DNA of 64,000 nt from Candidatus Bathyarchaeota archaeon (GTDB lineage: Archaea; Thermoproteota; Bathyarchaeia; 40CM-2-53-6; DTGE01), in NCBI GenBank assembly GCA_018396725.1, contig JAGTRC010000002.1:115449-179448 (forward strand), written 5' to 3'. Numbering within the stretch: the first letter of the stretch is position 1; every line of letters starts with the position of its first letter. Below the pieces are notes generated by a model. It was given only the letters and a program-made list of their open reading frames with translations. It did no database searches and was not told the DNA's origin. A program made the translations under genes and the position numbers. Below are positions 36,001-44,007 of this stretch, in pieces.

Positions 36001-36333
36001 CTTTAGTCTTCTGTTTAAAGGTTTTCAACCCTTAAAATAAAATGGGGGACTACCCGATCTTTAGCTCTGACGGAGCCGCCTCGGTGGATGTATATCTCTA
36101 CGCCTCCGATTTTATTATCGGGGCTCCTTCCGCCCGGTTGACTTTAACCATCATTCCTTCAATTAATTATTATCCATTTGACCCATCTCTATGCTTTCCT
36201 TAGGTTTCGGTTCAATCCACCTCTTCAACTTCCCTGGATGATGGGTAACCCTCTTTTCAAGCCTGCATCCGACGGGGCGTAGCTGAGGCTTCAGGTTCAG
36301 CTTGGCCTCGAGTTTCTTAGATAGCTAGATTAA
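36001..36333. other. intergenic region before vapBC
   Basis: No gene is called. The CDF promoter lies in the first 50 bases. A stop-free minus frame of 53 codons (36163-36324) without start could be a gene remnant, but has no recognisable match. Confidence 0.35.
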
Positions 36334-36360
36334 TAAGTAAGGATGGACAATCCTTACTTA
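36334..36360. promoter_or_regulatory. perfect 11-bp palindrome abutting the vapB start: probable operator
   Basis: TAAGTAAGGAT (36334-36344) and ATCCTTACTTA (36350-36360) are perfect inverted repeats with a 5-base spacer. The last base is the A of the vapB ATG, so a dimeric VapB-VapC complex bound here would block transcription. Autoregulation is the rule for vapBC. Confidence 0.7.
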
Positions 36361-36596
36361 TGAAGGAAAAATATGAAGTTAAGGTCACAAGTAAAGGACA
36401 GCTAACGCTACCTAAGACGTTAAGGGAGAAGCTGAGAATAGGTAAGGGCAGTAAAGTTATCTTAGAACTGAGGGAAAGGGAAGTAGTTCTGAAACTGGAA
36501 GGGACGAGCATTATAGATAGACTGGTGGGCTTAGGAAAAACTAGTAAAAGCAGTCTAGAGCTGCACAGGGAATTCCTTAAAGAATGGGAGAAGTGA
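36360..36596 (+). CDS. vapB: VapB-type antitoxin, AbrB/SpoVT fold
   Basis: The 78-residue protein starts MKEKYEVKVTSKGQLTLPKT, the swapped-hairpin AbrB DNA-binding fold, with the C-terminal tail acting as toxin-neutralising segment. Its TGA overlaps the ATG of vapC (TGATG). The base composition is markedly AT-richer than the surroundings, suggesting recent transfer. Confidence 0.92.
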   Translation: MKEKYEVKVTSKGQLTLPKTLREKLRIGKGSKVILELREREVVLKLEGTSIIDRLVGLGKTSKSSLELHREFLKEWEK

Positions 36597-37018
36597 TGAA
36601 AATAGTTATAGATGCGAACGTATTCCTTAACGTGATTTTCGAAGAAGAGGGGTTTTTAGAATCTTCAAAGAGACTGCTTAAACTCGTCGAGCAGAATAGG
36701 TTTAGAGGGTACATCTCATCGGTTACATTATCAGAGATAACTTGGGTGGTCCATAGGGAATCAGGTTACAGGAAGGCGAGGGAGGCTTTAAGCTATTTGA
36801 AGGATCTATCTGAATTAGGTTTAATCAAGGTAATTCCATTAGATGAAGAAATTGTCTCTGGAATGTTGGAGTGCGTTGAAAAATACAATTTGAGTTTGGT
36901 GGATTCATTGGTTTTATCGACCGTGATGAATATCGGGGCCGACGCCCTGGTGACAAGGGATGAATCATTCAGGAGGGTTAGAGAGGTGGAGGTTAAAATC
37001 CCTGAGGAGCTGGTATAG
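36596..37018 (+). CDS. vapC: VapC-type PIN-domain ribonuclease toxin
   Basis: The PIN domain begins MKIVIDANVFLNVIFEEEG, with the first catalytic Asp in DAN, a conserved Glu in TLSEITWVVH, and acidic residues in NLSLVDSLVL and LVTRDESF. It cleaves RNA (often tRNA or rRNA) until held by VapB. ATG at 36596 overlapping the vapB stop is preferred over 36584. Length about 140 residues. Confidence 0.93.
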   Translation: MKIVIDANVFLNVIFEEEGFLESSKRLLKLVEQNRFRGYISSVTLSEITWVVHRESGYRKAREALSYLKDLSELGLIKVIPLDEEIVSGMLECVEKYNLSLVDSLVLSTVMNIGADALVTRDESFRRVREVEVKIPEELV

Positions 37019-37173
37019 GACACGATCGTGAGGAGGAGTTGAGGGCCTCCTTCTACGTCCCGGCCTAGATGGAGATCTCCGATGGCGGAATCGAGGATCT
37101 CTCTATAGCCTCGGGGGAGCGTTAACTGGCTCCGGTGAGGTTGGTCGTACCTACATCCTCCCCCTATACTTTG

Positions 37174-37212
37174 AAAGGGAGACTAATAGCCCGAGCAGGT
37201 CTCCCTTTTCTA
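37174..37212 (+). terminator. stem-loop with T-rich tail downstream of vapC
   Basis: AAAGGGAGAC (37174-37183) pairs perfectly with GTCTCCCTTT (37199-37208), followed by TTCTATT. It may end the vapBC transcript. The rest of the 37019-37289 gap shows no gene. Confidence 0.5.
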
Positions 37213-37289
37213 TTCGAGGAGGGTTGACTTATGGGGTCCCGTCTCCACGTATTTCTTTGCCCTCCTCTTTTTTATTGTATTGGGAAACC

Positions 37290-37308
37290 TTTATATAACA
37301 GTGTTATA
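37290..37308 (+). promoter_or_regulatory. TATA box overlapped by a perfect palindrome upstream of the sulfur operon
   Basis: The TATA stretch CTTTATATAA is followed at 37294-37308 by TATAACA-G-TGTTATA, a 7-bp perfect palindrome around one base. A repressor bound here would occlude TBP/TFB. It lies 22-36 bases before the candidate starts of the DsrE gene. Confidence 0.55.
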
Positions 37309-37329
37309 AACATGATGTGGGTGAAAACC

Positions 37330-37740
37330 ATGCCAAAACTATCCATCATAATCTCCTCCGATAAGCTAGACAAACTTTATCCAGCCGCCATACTGGCCAG
37401 CACCGCCGCGGCCATGGACTGGAGGGCGGAACTATTCTTCACCTTCTGGGGCCTATTCGCATTAAAGAAGGGCTACGAGCCCAAAAATGTGAGTGGGGAT
37501 TACTCCCAATACGAAGACGCCATAATAGGCTCGGTGGAGTCGGGCAGCCTACCCAGTTGGAGAAGCCTCATGGAAAACGCTAAGAAAACGGGGAAAGTAA
37601 GGATGTACGCCTGCTCCACGACCCTGAACACCTTCGGAATGAAGAGGGAGGACCTGGAGGAGCTCGTAGATGAGATAGTGGGGGCGGCCACGTTCCTCTC
37701 CAAGGCCAGGGATGCGGATGTTACCCTATTCATATCTTAG
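37330..37740 (+). CDS. DsrE/DsrE2-like sulfur-carrier protein
   Basis: About 136 residues from MPKLSIIISSDKLDKLYPAA match the DsrE/DsrF-like fold. The cysteine in RMYACSTTLNTFGMK sits where these carriers hold a persulfide. The frame is open from 37231, but a TATA box at 37290 requires a later start (ATG 37330, or GTG 37321). It is the first gene of an operon with TusA, a cysteine desulfurase and IscU. Confidence 0.85.
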   Translation: MPKLSIIISSDKLDKLYPAAILASTAAAMDWRAELFFTFWGLFALKKGYEPKNVSGDYSQYEDAIIGSVESGSLPSWRSLMENAKKTGKVRMYACSTTLNTFGMKREDLEELVDEIVGAATFLSKARDADVTLFIS

Positions 37741-37817
37741 GCGGGTACATACCACCCGCGTTTAAGGCGGAGGCGGGACCGCCCAGTTAAAGCGACTAAG
37801 GATAGGGCAGGATTAGG

Positions 37818-38054
37818 ATGGCTGAAGACGGGAAGGTAGTGGTGGTGGATGCGAGGTTCAAGTCGTGTCCAGGCCCCCTGATAGCGGCGAGCGAAGCGGC
37901 TAAGAGAGCTGAGCCCGGCCAGGTTATGAGGATTTTAGTCACAGATCCAGCCGCCCCGTCCGATATAAGGGAGTGGGCCCTAGAGGTTGGGCATAAACCC
38001 TTAAAGATATCCGAGCGCGAAGGTGTATACGAGATAGAAATAGAGATAAGGTGA
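37818..38054 (+). CDS. tusA: TusA-family sulfur carrier
   Basis: The 78-residue protein carries the C-P-x-P signature KSCPGPL with Cys17 as persulfide carrier, followed by the family helix and beta strands. It passes sulfur from a desulfurase to acceptors. It lies 77 bases after the DsrE gene and 18 bases before the desulfurase gene. Confidence 0.92.
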   Translation: MAEDGKVVVVDARFKSCPGPLIAASEAAKRAEPGQVMRILVTDPAAPSDIREWALEVGHKPLKISEREGVYEIEIEIR

Positions 38055-38072
38055 GCTGGAATCTCCTCAGAT

Positions 38073-39281
38073 GTGATCAGAAGCGTGAGAGGCCTAATAG
38101 ATCTCCACAGGGAGACGGAGCGGGAAGTCTATTTAGACTCGGAGAACTCGGGCCTGGTATTCCCGGAGGCCTTGGAGGAGCTGCTTAGAGCCTATCGTAC
38201 AGCCGGCTACGGAAACCCATCTATAACCCATAAGGTAGGATGGGAATCCTACGAAGCCGTCTATCAGGCATCGGAAGGGTTATCAAGGATCTTGAACGCC
38301 TCGCCCGTGGAGTTAGCGTATACCCATGGGGCCACCGAGGCGAACAACCTCGCGATCCTCGGATCTGCAAAGGCGAACAAGACGAGTAGGAGGAAGATCA
38401 TCACATCGAGCATAGAGCATCTCAGCGTGATATTCCCGGCTGAGAGGCTTCAAGAACGGGGCTACAGGATCGTGAAGATCCCCGTGGATCAGGATGGCTT
38501 CGTGGATCGGGACCAGTTGGAGATGGAGGCGGATGATAATACGTTCCTGGTCAGCATAGGGGCGGTGAATCATGAGATAGGCGTAATCCAGGACTTAAGG
38601 GAGCTCGCTGAAACCGTGAAGGATCGGGATCCTTTCATCCTGTTCCACACGGATATGGCTGACGCCCTAGGCAGGATCAGGATAAACCTTAAGGAGCTCA
38701 ACGTGGACCTTGCGAGTTTCAGTAGCCATAAAGTATACGGGCCTAAAGGGGCGGGCCTTCTCTACGTGAAGGAGGGGGTAAACCTCGAACCCGTGATACA
38801 TGGACAGTTGAGCTCCCAGAGGCTCTGGCCAGGGGTTGAGAACATTCCATCCATAGTTGGATTCGCGAAGGCCGCTGAAGCCATGGAGAATCTAGATAAG
38901 ACCAAGCTCATAAAGCTCAGGGACAAGCTGATAGAAGGCATAACCTCACGGGTGGAGGATGTGATCCTCAACGGTCCGAGGGGATCAGGGAGGGCTCCAG
39001 ACAACGTGAACATATCCTTCCTGTACGTGGAGGGTGAAGCCTTGGTAGTGGAGCTGAGCATGAGGGGAATTTACGCCTCCAGCGGGAGTGCTTGCACCAG
39101 CAGGATCCTGCAGCCGAGCCACGTACTATTAGCCATAGGGAGGAGATACGAGGAGGCCCATGGAAGCCTCCTCATGAAGGTTACACCCTTCCACGATGAG
39201 GAAGACGTAGACTACGTCCTGAGGCATGTACCCGAGGGTGTGGCCCGCCTGAGATCCCTAAGCCCAATAAGGAGAGTGTGA
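38073..39281 (+). CDS. iscS: cysteine desulfurase (NifS/IscS family)
   Basis: This PLP enzyme removes sulfur from cysteine. The cofactor lysine lies in SSHKVYGPKG, the PLP-contact His in GAVNHEIG and the HTDMAD stretch. The catalytic cysteine loop SGSACTS (about 344-350) is the long-loop (group I, IscS-like) type. The length of 402 residues is normal. GTG start. Its neighbours TusA and IscU are the expected sulfur acceptors. Confidence 0.95.
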   Translation: MIRSVRGLIDLHRETEREVYLDSENSGLVFPEALEELLRAYRTAGYGNPSITHKVGWESYEAVYQASEGLSRILNASPVELAYTHGATEANNLAILGSAKANKTSRRKIITSSIEHLSVIFPAERLQERGYRIVKIPVDQDGFVDRDQLEMEADDNTFLVSIGAVNHEIGVIQDLRELAETVKDRDPFILFHTDMADALGRIRINLKELNVDLASFSSHKVYGPKGAGLLYVKEGVNLEPVIHGQLSSQRLWPGVENIPSIVGFAKAAEAMENLDKTKLIKLRDKLIEGITSRVEDVILNGPRGSGRAPDNVNISFLYVEGEALVVELSMRGIYASSGSACTSRILQPSHVLLAIGRRYEEAHGSLLMKVTPFHDEEDVDYVLRHVPEGVARLRSLSPIRRV

Positions 39282-39289
39282 GATGAGCC

Positions 39290-39778
39290 TTGTCCAGTAG
39301 GGTACCATTAACCTACAGCCCCAAGGTCCTGGAGCTTTTCAGGAATCCCAAGAACTTGGGAAGGATCGAAGGGGCGAACGCCCAAGCCATAGCTGGAAGC
39401 CTGGCCTGCGGAGACATGATCGCGGTGTATCTGAAGGTGAACGATGAAACCCATAGGATAGAGGATGCTTCCTTTGAAAGCTACGGATGCGCCGCGAACA
39501 TCGCGGCCGCAAGCATAATGACAGAGATGATCAAAGGGAGAACCCTGAGGGAGGCGTGGGAGATAAGCTGGAAACAGATATCGGATGAGCTGGGAGGATT
39601 ACCAGTGGTGAAGTACCACTGCGGCGTATTAGCTGTAGGAGCCCTGAGGAGAGCCATAAGGGGATACTTTAAAGGGAGAGAGACGCCGGAGTGGCTGCCC
39701 GGAAACCTAACTCCAGACGAGAAACACGCATTAGAAGAAGAGAAACTAATGGAGATCCTCTCAAAGAAGACGAAATAA
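39290..39778 (+). CDS. iscU: IscU/NifU-type Fe-S scaffold
   Basis: Three cluster-ligand cysteines are in place: ACGD (about 43), YGCAA (about 66) and HCGV (about 109). The 162-residue protein starts with TTG, 8 bases after the desulfurase stop. It assembles [2Fe-2S] clusters from sulfur delivered by IscS. Confidence 0.94.
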   Translation: MSSRVPLTYSPKVLELFRNPKNLGRIEGANAQAIAGSLACGDMIAVYLKVNDETHRIEDASFESYGCAANIAAASIMTEMIKGRTLREAWEISWKQISDELGGLPVVKYHCGVLAVGALRRAIRGYFKGRETPEWLPGNLTPDEKHALEEEKLMEILSKKTK

Positions 39779-39898
39779 CGGCTGGCTGAAGGAGCGTTTT
39801 CGATTAGGCCTCCCACGTCCTTGTATACCCTGATGAACCCTTCTTCAGGGGGTTGGCAGATAACTCTCCAATAAACTTCTTTGAGAGGATACTGACCT

Positions 39899-41716
39899 TC
39901 ACAGTATATCTTTCAGACCAGTTATCTTAACGGTTTCCTCCGTGGGTATCCCATCCTCATCCCATCCCCTGAGCTCGTAATACTTGTTTAACATAGGTTC
40001 CAGATGGGTTACCTGCCCCTTGTATGGGCCTTCGGGGAGGGGTTCCTCCAAGCACCTCCTGGGCAGAGTGTCATCTTTACGGGTGAAGCCCTCCCTGACG
40101 TTAAACAGCCTGGTGAGGGTTATTACCCTCGCACCGAGCTGCTTAACCTCCTCCACGCTCCCATAGTTGAAGCCCGTGCATGGCACGATCATCTGATAGA
40201 CCTCCTTGAGCTTCATACCATACAAAGTGAAGAAGCATAGGACAGAGCTGTCCGTTACGGCTTTCTCGTCCTGCCTGTCTATGGCTAATTGGACCTTGCT
40301 CTGGTCATAGGATGTGGGATCGGCTCCGCCCCCATAGCCTAGAAGCTCCATCCCGGCGGTGTAGGCTCTGAGATGGCAGGCCCCTCTCTCTGATATGGCG
40401 TAGCATAGGCCCATGCCTTGGGCCGCTCTGGGCTCGTAGGCCGGCATCTCCAAGCCTTTAACGTGCATAGCGAAACCCTCGCTCCCAGGATATCTTTCGC
40501 TGAGCCTCTTAACACCCTCCTGGAGGGCTCGGCCTACCCCATCCCCCCTGCCTATCTTATCCGTCAGGGATATTATCGCCTCCTTGTCTCCCCATACAGG
40601 CCTGATCCCGTCGAGATCCTCCTCGGAGATCATGCCCCTCTGATAGAGCTCCATCACATAGGCTATTATGACGCCCGTGCTTATGCTGTCTATGCCGTAC
40701 TGGTCGCATAGGAGGTTCGCCTTACATATGGTTTCACGGTCGGCTAAACCCAGGTTGGAGCCTAGGGCGTATATGGTTTCATAGTCCGGGCCGTCCACCG
40801 TTAAGCCGTTGAACTCGGCTATCTTACTGCAATATATGTTGCAGCCCATGCTGCAGGCGAAGTCCTTCCTCCAAAGGGTCTTCTTGAAGGCTTCCCCCGA
40901 GATCTCCTCGGCCCCTTCAAACCTCCCGGTTTGGAAGTTCCTGGTTGGAAGGGCTCCCGCCTCGTTTATGGTTAGGAGGATGTTAGCGGTCCCGTATCGG
41001 GGTAGGCTCCTGACCGTGGCCTCGCTCATCCTGATAGCCCTGAAGGCGATCCAAGCCATGCGTTCAAACCTTTCAGGATCGGCCACCCTGACGGGCTTAC
41101 TCCCCTTAACAGCTATCGCCTTCAACCCCTTGGAGCCCATGACCGCTCCTAAACCACCCCTACCCGCGCATCTCCAGTTGGAGAAGATGGAGGCTATCTT
41201 AGCCATCCTCTCCCCAGCCGGGCCTATCTCAGCGAACTTGAAACCCTTAAATCTCCTGTTCAGCTTGGCCTCCGCCTCATCGGTCTTAAGCCCCCACAGG
41301 TCGTCTGCGGGTTCAAGCCTCGCCTCCCCATCCTCTATAACCATCACAACAGGTTCCTCACTCCTACCCGTCACCACGACGGCGTCGTAGCCTGAGTATT
41401 TAAGCTCGGGCCCGAAGAAGCTCCCGGAATAACTGTCATCTATGGTCCCCGTGGCGGGGCTCTTGCCTATGACCGCGAACTTGCTACATGGGGTAACCGT
41501 CCCGGTGAGCGGCCCCGTAGCGAATATGAGGGGCGCCTCAGGCGCCAAGGGATCTAAGCCCGGCTCCGTCATCCTGTATAAGAGCCAGGCGCCCAGCCCT
41601 TTACCTCCCAGGAGGAGCCTCGCTATCTTCTCATCCCAAGTATCCGTCTTAAAGGATTCATCGGATAGGTCGGCGTAAAGGATCCTCCCCGTGTAACCCT
41701 TCCCCTCCAGACTCAT
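39899..41716 (-). CDS. aor: aldehyde:ferredoxin oxidoreductase, tungsten enzyme
   Basis: The 605-residue protein matches the AOR family across its length, including the pterin-binding N-terminus (DLSDESFKTDTWDEK, GGKGLGAWLL). The [4Fe-4S] ligands are C288, C292 and C296 plus C513. The first two are spaced C-x3-C rather than the usual C-x2-C. It oxidises aldehydes to acids with ferredoxin. It is the third gene of an operon behind an aldolase-ferredoxin fusion (21-base gap) that could be its electron acceptor. Confidence 0.95.
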   Translation of the reverse strand: MSLEGKGYTGRILYADLSDESFKTDTWDEKIARLLLGGKGLGAWLLYRMTEPGLDPLAPEAPLIFATGPLTGTVTPCSKFAVIGKSPATGTIDDSYSGSFFGPELKYSGYDAVVVTGRSEEPVVMVIEDGEARLEPADDLWGLKTDEAEAKLNRRFKGFKFAEIGPAGERMAKIASIFSNWRCAGRGGLGAVMGSKGLKAIAVKGSKPVRVADPERFERMAWIAFRAIRMSEATVRSLPRYGTANILLTINEAGALPTRNFQTGRFEGAEEISGEAFKKTLWRKDFACSMGCNIYCSKIAEFNGLTVDGPDYETIYALGSNLGLADRETICKANLLCDQYGIDSISTGVIIAYVMELYQRGMISEEDLDGIRPVWGDKEAIISLTDKIGRGDGVGRALQEGVKRLSERYPGSEGFAMHVKGLEMPAYEPRAAQGMGLCYAISERGACHLRAYTAGMELLGYGGGADPTSYDQSKVQLAIDRQDEKAVTDSSVLCFFTLYGMKLKEVYQMIVPCTGFNYGSVEEVKQLGARVITLTRLFNVREGFTRKDDTLPRRCLEEPLPEGPYKGQVTHLEPMLNKYYELRGWDEDGIPTEETVKITGLKDIL

Positions 41717-41737
41717 TTCCGGCCACCATCTCCCTAA

Positions 41738-43012
41738 TCATGTTTTATATGGGGTTATCTTCAAGGCTTCCGTAGGGCACCATTCGGCGCATTTAGGCGA
41801 CCCCTGGCACATATCGCATACGAGGGGTAGATCACCCGCATCGTCCCATCGGATCACCTTAACGGGGCAGACCTCCACGCACCTCCTGCATTTAATACAC
41901 TTCTCAGGTATTAATCGTACGTAGCGGAGCTCCCCGTCGAACTCTAAAGCTTGGGTGGGGCATTCCTTTACGCAGAATCCGCACAGGGTGCATACGAACG
42001 GCGTATATGTGGTGGGTGGAGCATAGTCCACATGGAGCCTAGCCTTCGATGGGATGAAGCTTAAGCCGTGGCTCTCCGTGCATATGGCCTCGCAGATGCG
42101 GCAGCCTATGCAATTGTTCCTGTTCACCTGGATCCTTACGGGCCCCGGTATGGTAGCCCTTAAGGCTTCGCTTATGCTCTTTCCTTCATGGACTATCCCC
42201 CTCATGGCGGCGATGAAAGCTGTGGGATCCTCCGCCTGAACCACCTGCCTGCCGAAGACGACCCCCGCCCCTCCGGCCTCCAGGGATTCCACCACCACCT
42301 CCATGGCATCCCTCATGGTCTTAGCCTTAGCTCCTCCAAGTATCATGACGGGAACCCCTTCAGCGGCCTCGACGACCTCCCTGAAGGTCTCGGGATCCCC
42401 TGTGTAGGGCGCCTTTATTGCGTCTGCTCCAGCCTCCACAGCCATCCTCACAACAACTTTAACCAGCTCGGCGAAATTGGCACCCGTGATCCTCTCCCCG
42501 AATGGGACCGGCTCAACTATGAAGGGCATCCCTACGCGGTCGCATCCCCTGGCGAAGGCTGCGAGGGACTCCATGTGGCGGGCCTCCTTAATCTCTTCGC
42601 CGTAGCCTATGAAGTAGTAGACCACGACCCCTGAGGCCCCTAGGAGGAGGGCATCCCTGGCCTCGGCAACGCCTATCCTTTCAACGCTCCTCGCTGGAAG
42701 CGTATATGTCTTATCCCTGCCCCAGTTGGACCAGTCGGACCTAACCAGGAGAGCCGGGGCGTTCCGGCCGTGGAATAAATGGTTCAGCTCCCTAGCCTGT
42801 CCCGGACTTACAAGTATGGCGTCGGGTCCGCCTAGTATTATCTTCCTCAAGGTGGCTTCGAGGTTCTCAACCCCTGGGATCACGCCTAGCATGTATCCGT
42901 GATCGGCGGCTACGACCACGGCCCTCCCATCCTGGGGGTTGACGACCTTGCTCAGCCTGATCTCCTTTCCAACGGTTGAGAGCGACAAGGGATCCCATAA
43001 CCCCCTCTTCAC
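41738..43012 (-). CDS. DhnA/FbaB-type class I aldolase fused to a four-cluster ferredoxin
   Basis: Residues 1-290 are a TIM-barrel aldolase of the COG1830 family: AADHGYMLG near 36, Schiff-base Lys200 in DAIKAPYTGDP, and the phosphate-binding ILGGAKAKT. Residues about 300-424 carry four 4Fe-4S motifs (CIGCRICEAIC, CTLCGFCVKEC, CIKCRRCVEVC, and CDMCQGSPKCAEWC). The second half resembles HycB/DmsB-type electron-transfer subunits that accompany AOR elsewhere. I know no such aldolase fusion. Substrate is not known. Confidence 0.88.
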   Translation of the reverse strand: MKRGLWDPLSLSTVGKEIRLSKVVNPQDGRAVVVAADHGYMLGVIPGVENLEATLRKIILGGPDAILVSPGQARELNHLFHGRNAPALLVRSDWSNWGRDKTYTLPARSVERIGVAEARDALLLGASGVVVYYFIGYGEEIKEARHMESLAAFARGCDRVGMPFIVEPVPFGERITGANFAELVKVVVRMAVEAGADAIKAPYTGDPETFREVVEAAEGVPVMILGGAKAKTMRDAMEVVVESLEAGGAGVVFGRQVVQAEDPTAFIAAMRGIVHEGKSISEALRATIPGPVRIQVNRNNCIGCRICEAICTESHGLSFIPSKARLHVDYAPPTTYTPFVCTLCGFCVKECPTQALEFDGELRYVRLIPEKCIKCRRCVEVCPVKVIRWDDAGDLPLVCDMCQGSPKCAEWCPTEALKITPYKT

Positions 43013-43027
43013 ATGAGCTTTTCCTGA

Positions 43028-43864
43028 TCATTTATGGATGAGGCCTTCCAGGATCCTCAATCTCTCAGGCCAATCAGGGTTTTTGAATAGGCCTTCCCCC
43101 ACCATCATGCCCGCCGCCCCGGAATCCACGGCCTCCCTGCATAGGTCCTTAAGTTTCTCAGCATCATAACCGCGATCCCACAGGAGTAGGGGGGCCCTTA
43201 TCGAATCAACAAGCTCCCTTAGAAGCTTGGAGCTGCCCGGGTAGGGGGCCGCTACTACGTCCGCGCCCGCCTCTAAAGCCATCCTAGCGGCCATGCTGAT
43301 GCAGTCAAATAGGTTCTCCTTCGTGATCCTCGGGCCGAAGGGTATCGCCTGAACCAGGAGCGGGATCGAGAGCTCAGCGCATCCCCTGGCGAGCCTGGCG
43401 ACATCCTCCATGTTCTTAGCTTCATCCCGGTCCCTGTCGTAGCCCACTAGGAAGAAGACGGCTCCGGCGGCAGCCCCGGATAAGGCTATGTCCTCCGCCT
43501 CAGCCACCATCACGTGCTTCACATCCAGGGCGGGCAACGCGTGGTCTTCCCCCCTGAGCATGTTCGTCCAGTCAGCCCTGATTATCGGTGCGGGCGCAGC
43601 CCTCCCCCTCAGCCTCCCATACACGCGTTTAATTTGACCTAAAGTCAGGACCACAGCGTCGGCGCCCCCAGCCCTTTCAAGGGCTTCCCCGAGCTTTACA
43701 AGGCCTTGGACAGGCCCCAGCATCAGACCGCCATCCATCTCCACTATCAGAGACCTGCGATCCTCAGGCCTCAAGAACTCGGCTAACCGGAGATCCCTGC
43801 CTGTAAACGTCAAACTCCGAGCCTCCATCCACCCACTATCGAATACACTTTTCACCGCATACAC
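43028..43864 (-). CDS. DhnA/FbaB-like paralogue lacking the Schiff-base lysine
   Basis: The 278-residue protein aligns with the first domain of the next gene. The catalytic DHG is DGG, the lysine is replaced by Ala205 (DVVAAPYPGSS), and the phosphate loop GGAK reads WDRG. It is therefore unlikely to be an aldolase itself; a structural or regulatory partner is more probable. It lies 15 bases before the fusion gene, as first gene of the operon. Its TATA box may be ACACATATAAACC near 43860-43872. Confidence 0.85.
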   Translation of the reverse strand: MYAVKSVFDSGWMEARSLTFTGRDLRLAEFLRPEDRRSLIVEMDGGLMLGPVQGLVKLGEALERAGGADAVVLTLGQIKRVYGRLRGRAAPAPIIRADWTNMLRGEDHALPALDVKHVMVAEAEDIALSGAAAGAVFFLVGYDRDRDEAKNMEDVARLARGCAELSIPLLVQAIPFGPRITKENLFDCISMAARMALEAGADVVAAPYPGSSKLLRELVDSIRAPLLLWDRGYDAEKLKDLCREAVDSGAAGMMVGEGLFKNPDWPERLRILEGLIHK

Positions 43865-44007
43865 ATATAAACCCTCCTAACTCGGGACTGTTCAGCCTTA
43901 AAATCCAATTTGGCAGGGCCCCCAGGAAGGGCGTCCCCACGGCGATGCCGTCTAAAGCTCCCTCGGATCCCGGTGAAGAGATGGCGGAAAGCTGAGAGAC
44001 CCGATAG

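Noticed and set aside
36163..36324. 53 stop-free codons on the minus strand with protein-like, lysine-rich residues
   Set aside because: No start codon near the front and no family match; may be a gene remnant but support is too thin.
39779..39898. Possible MoaD-like gene after AOR on the minus strand
   Set aside because: Only a 32-codon frame follows the AOR stop and it lacks the ubiquitin-like fold pattern and final GG.
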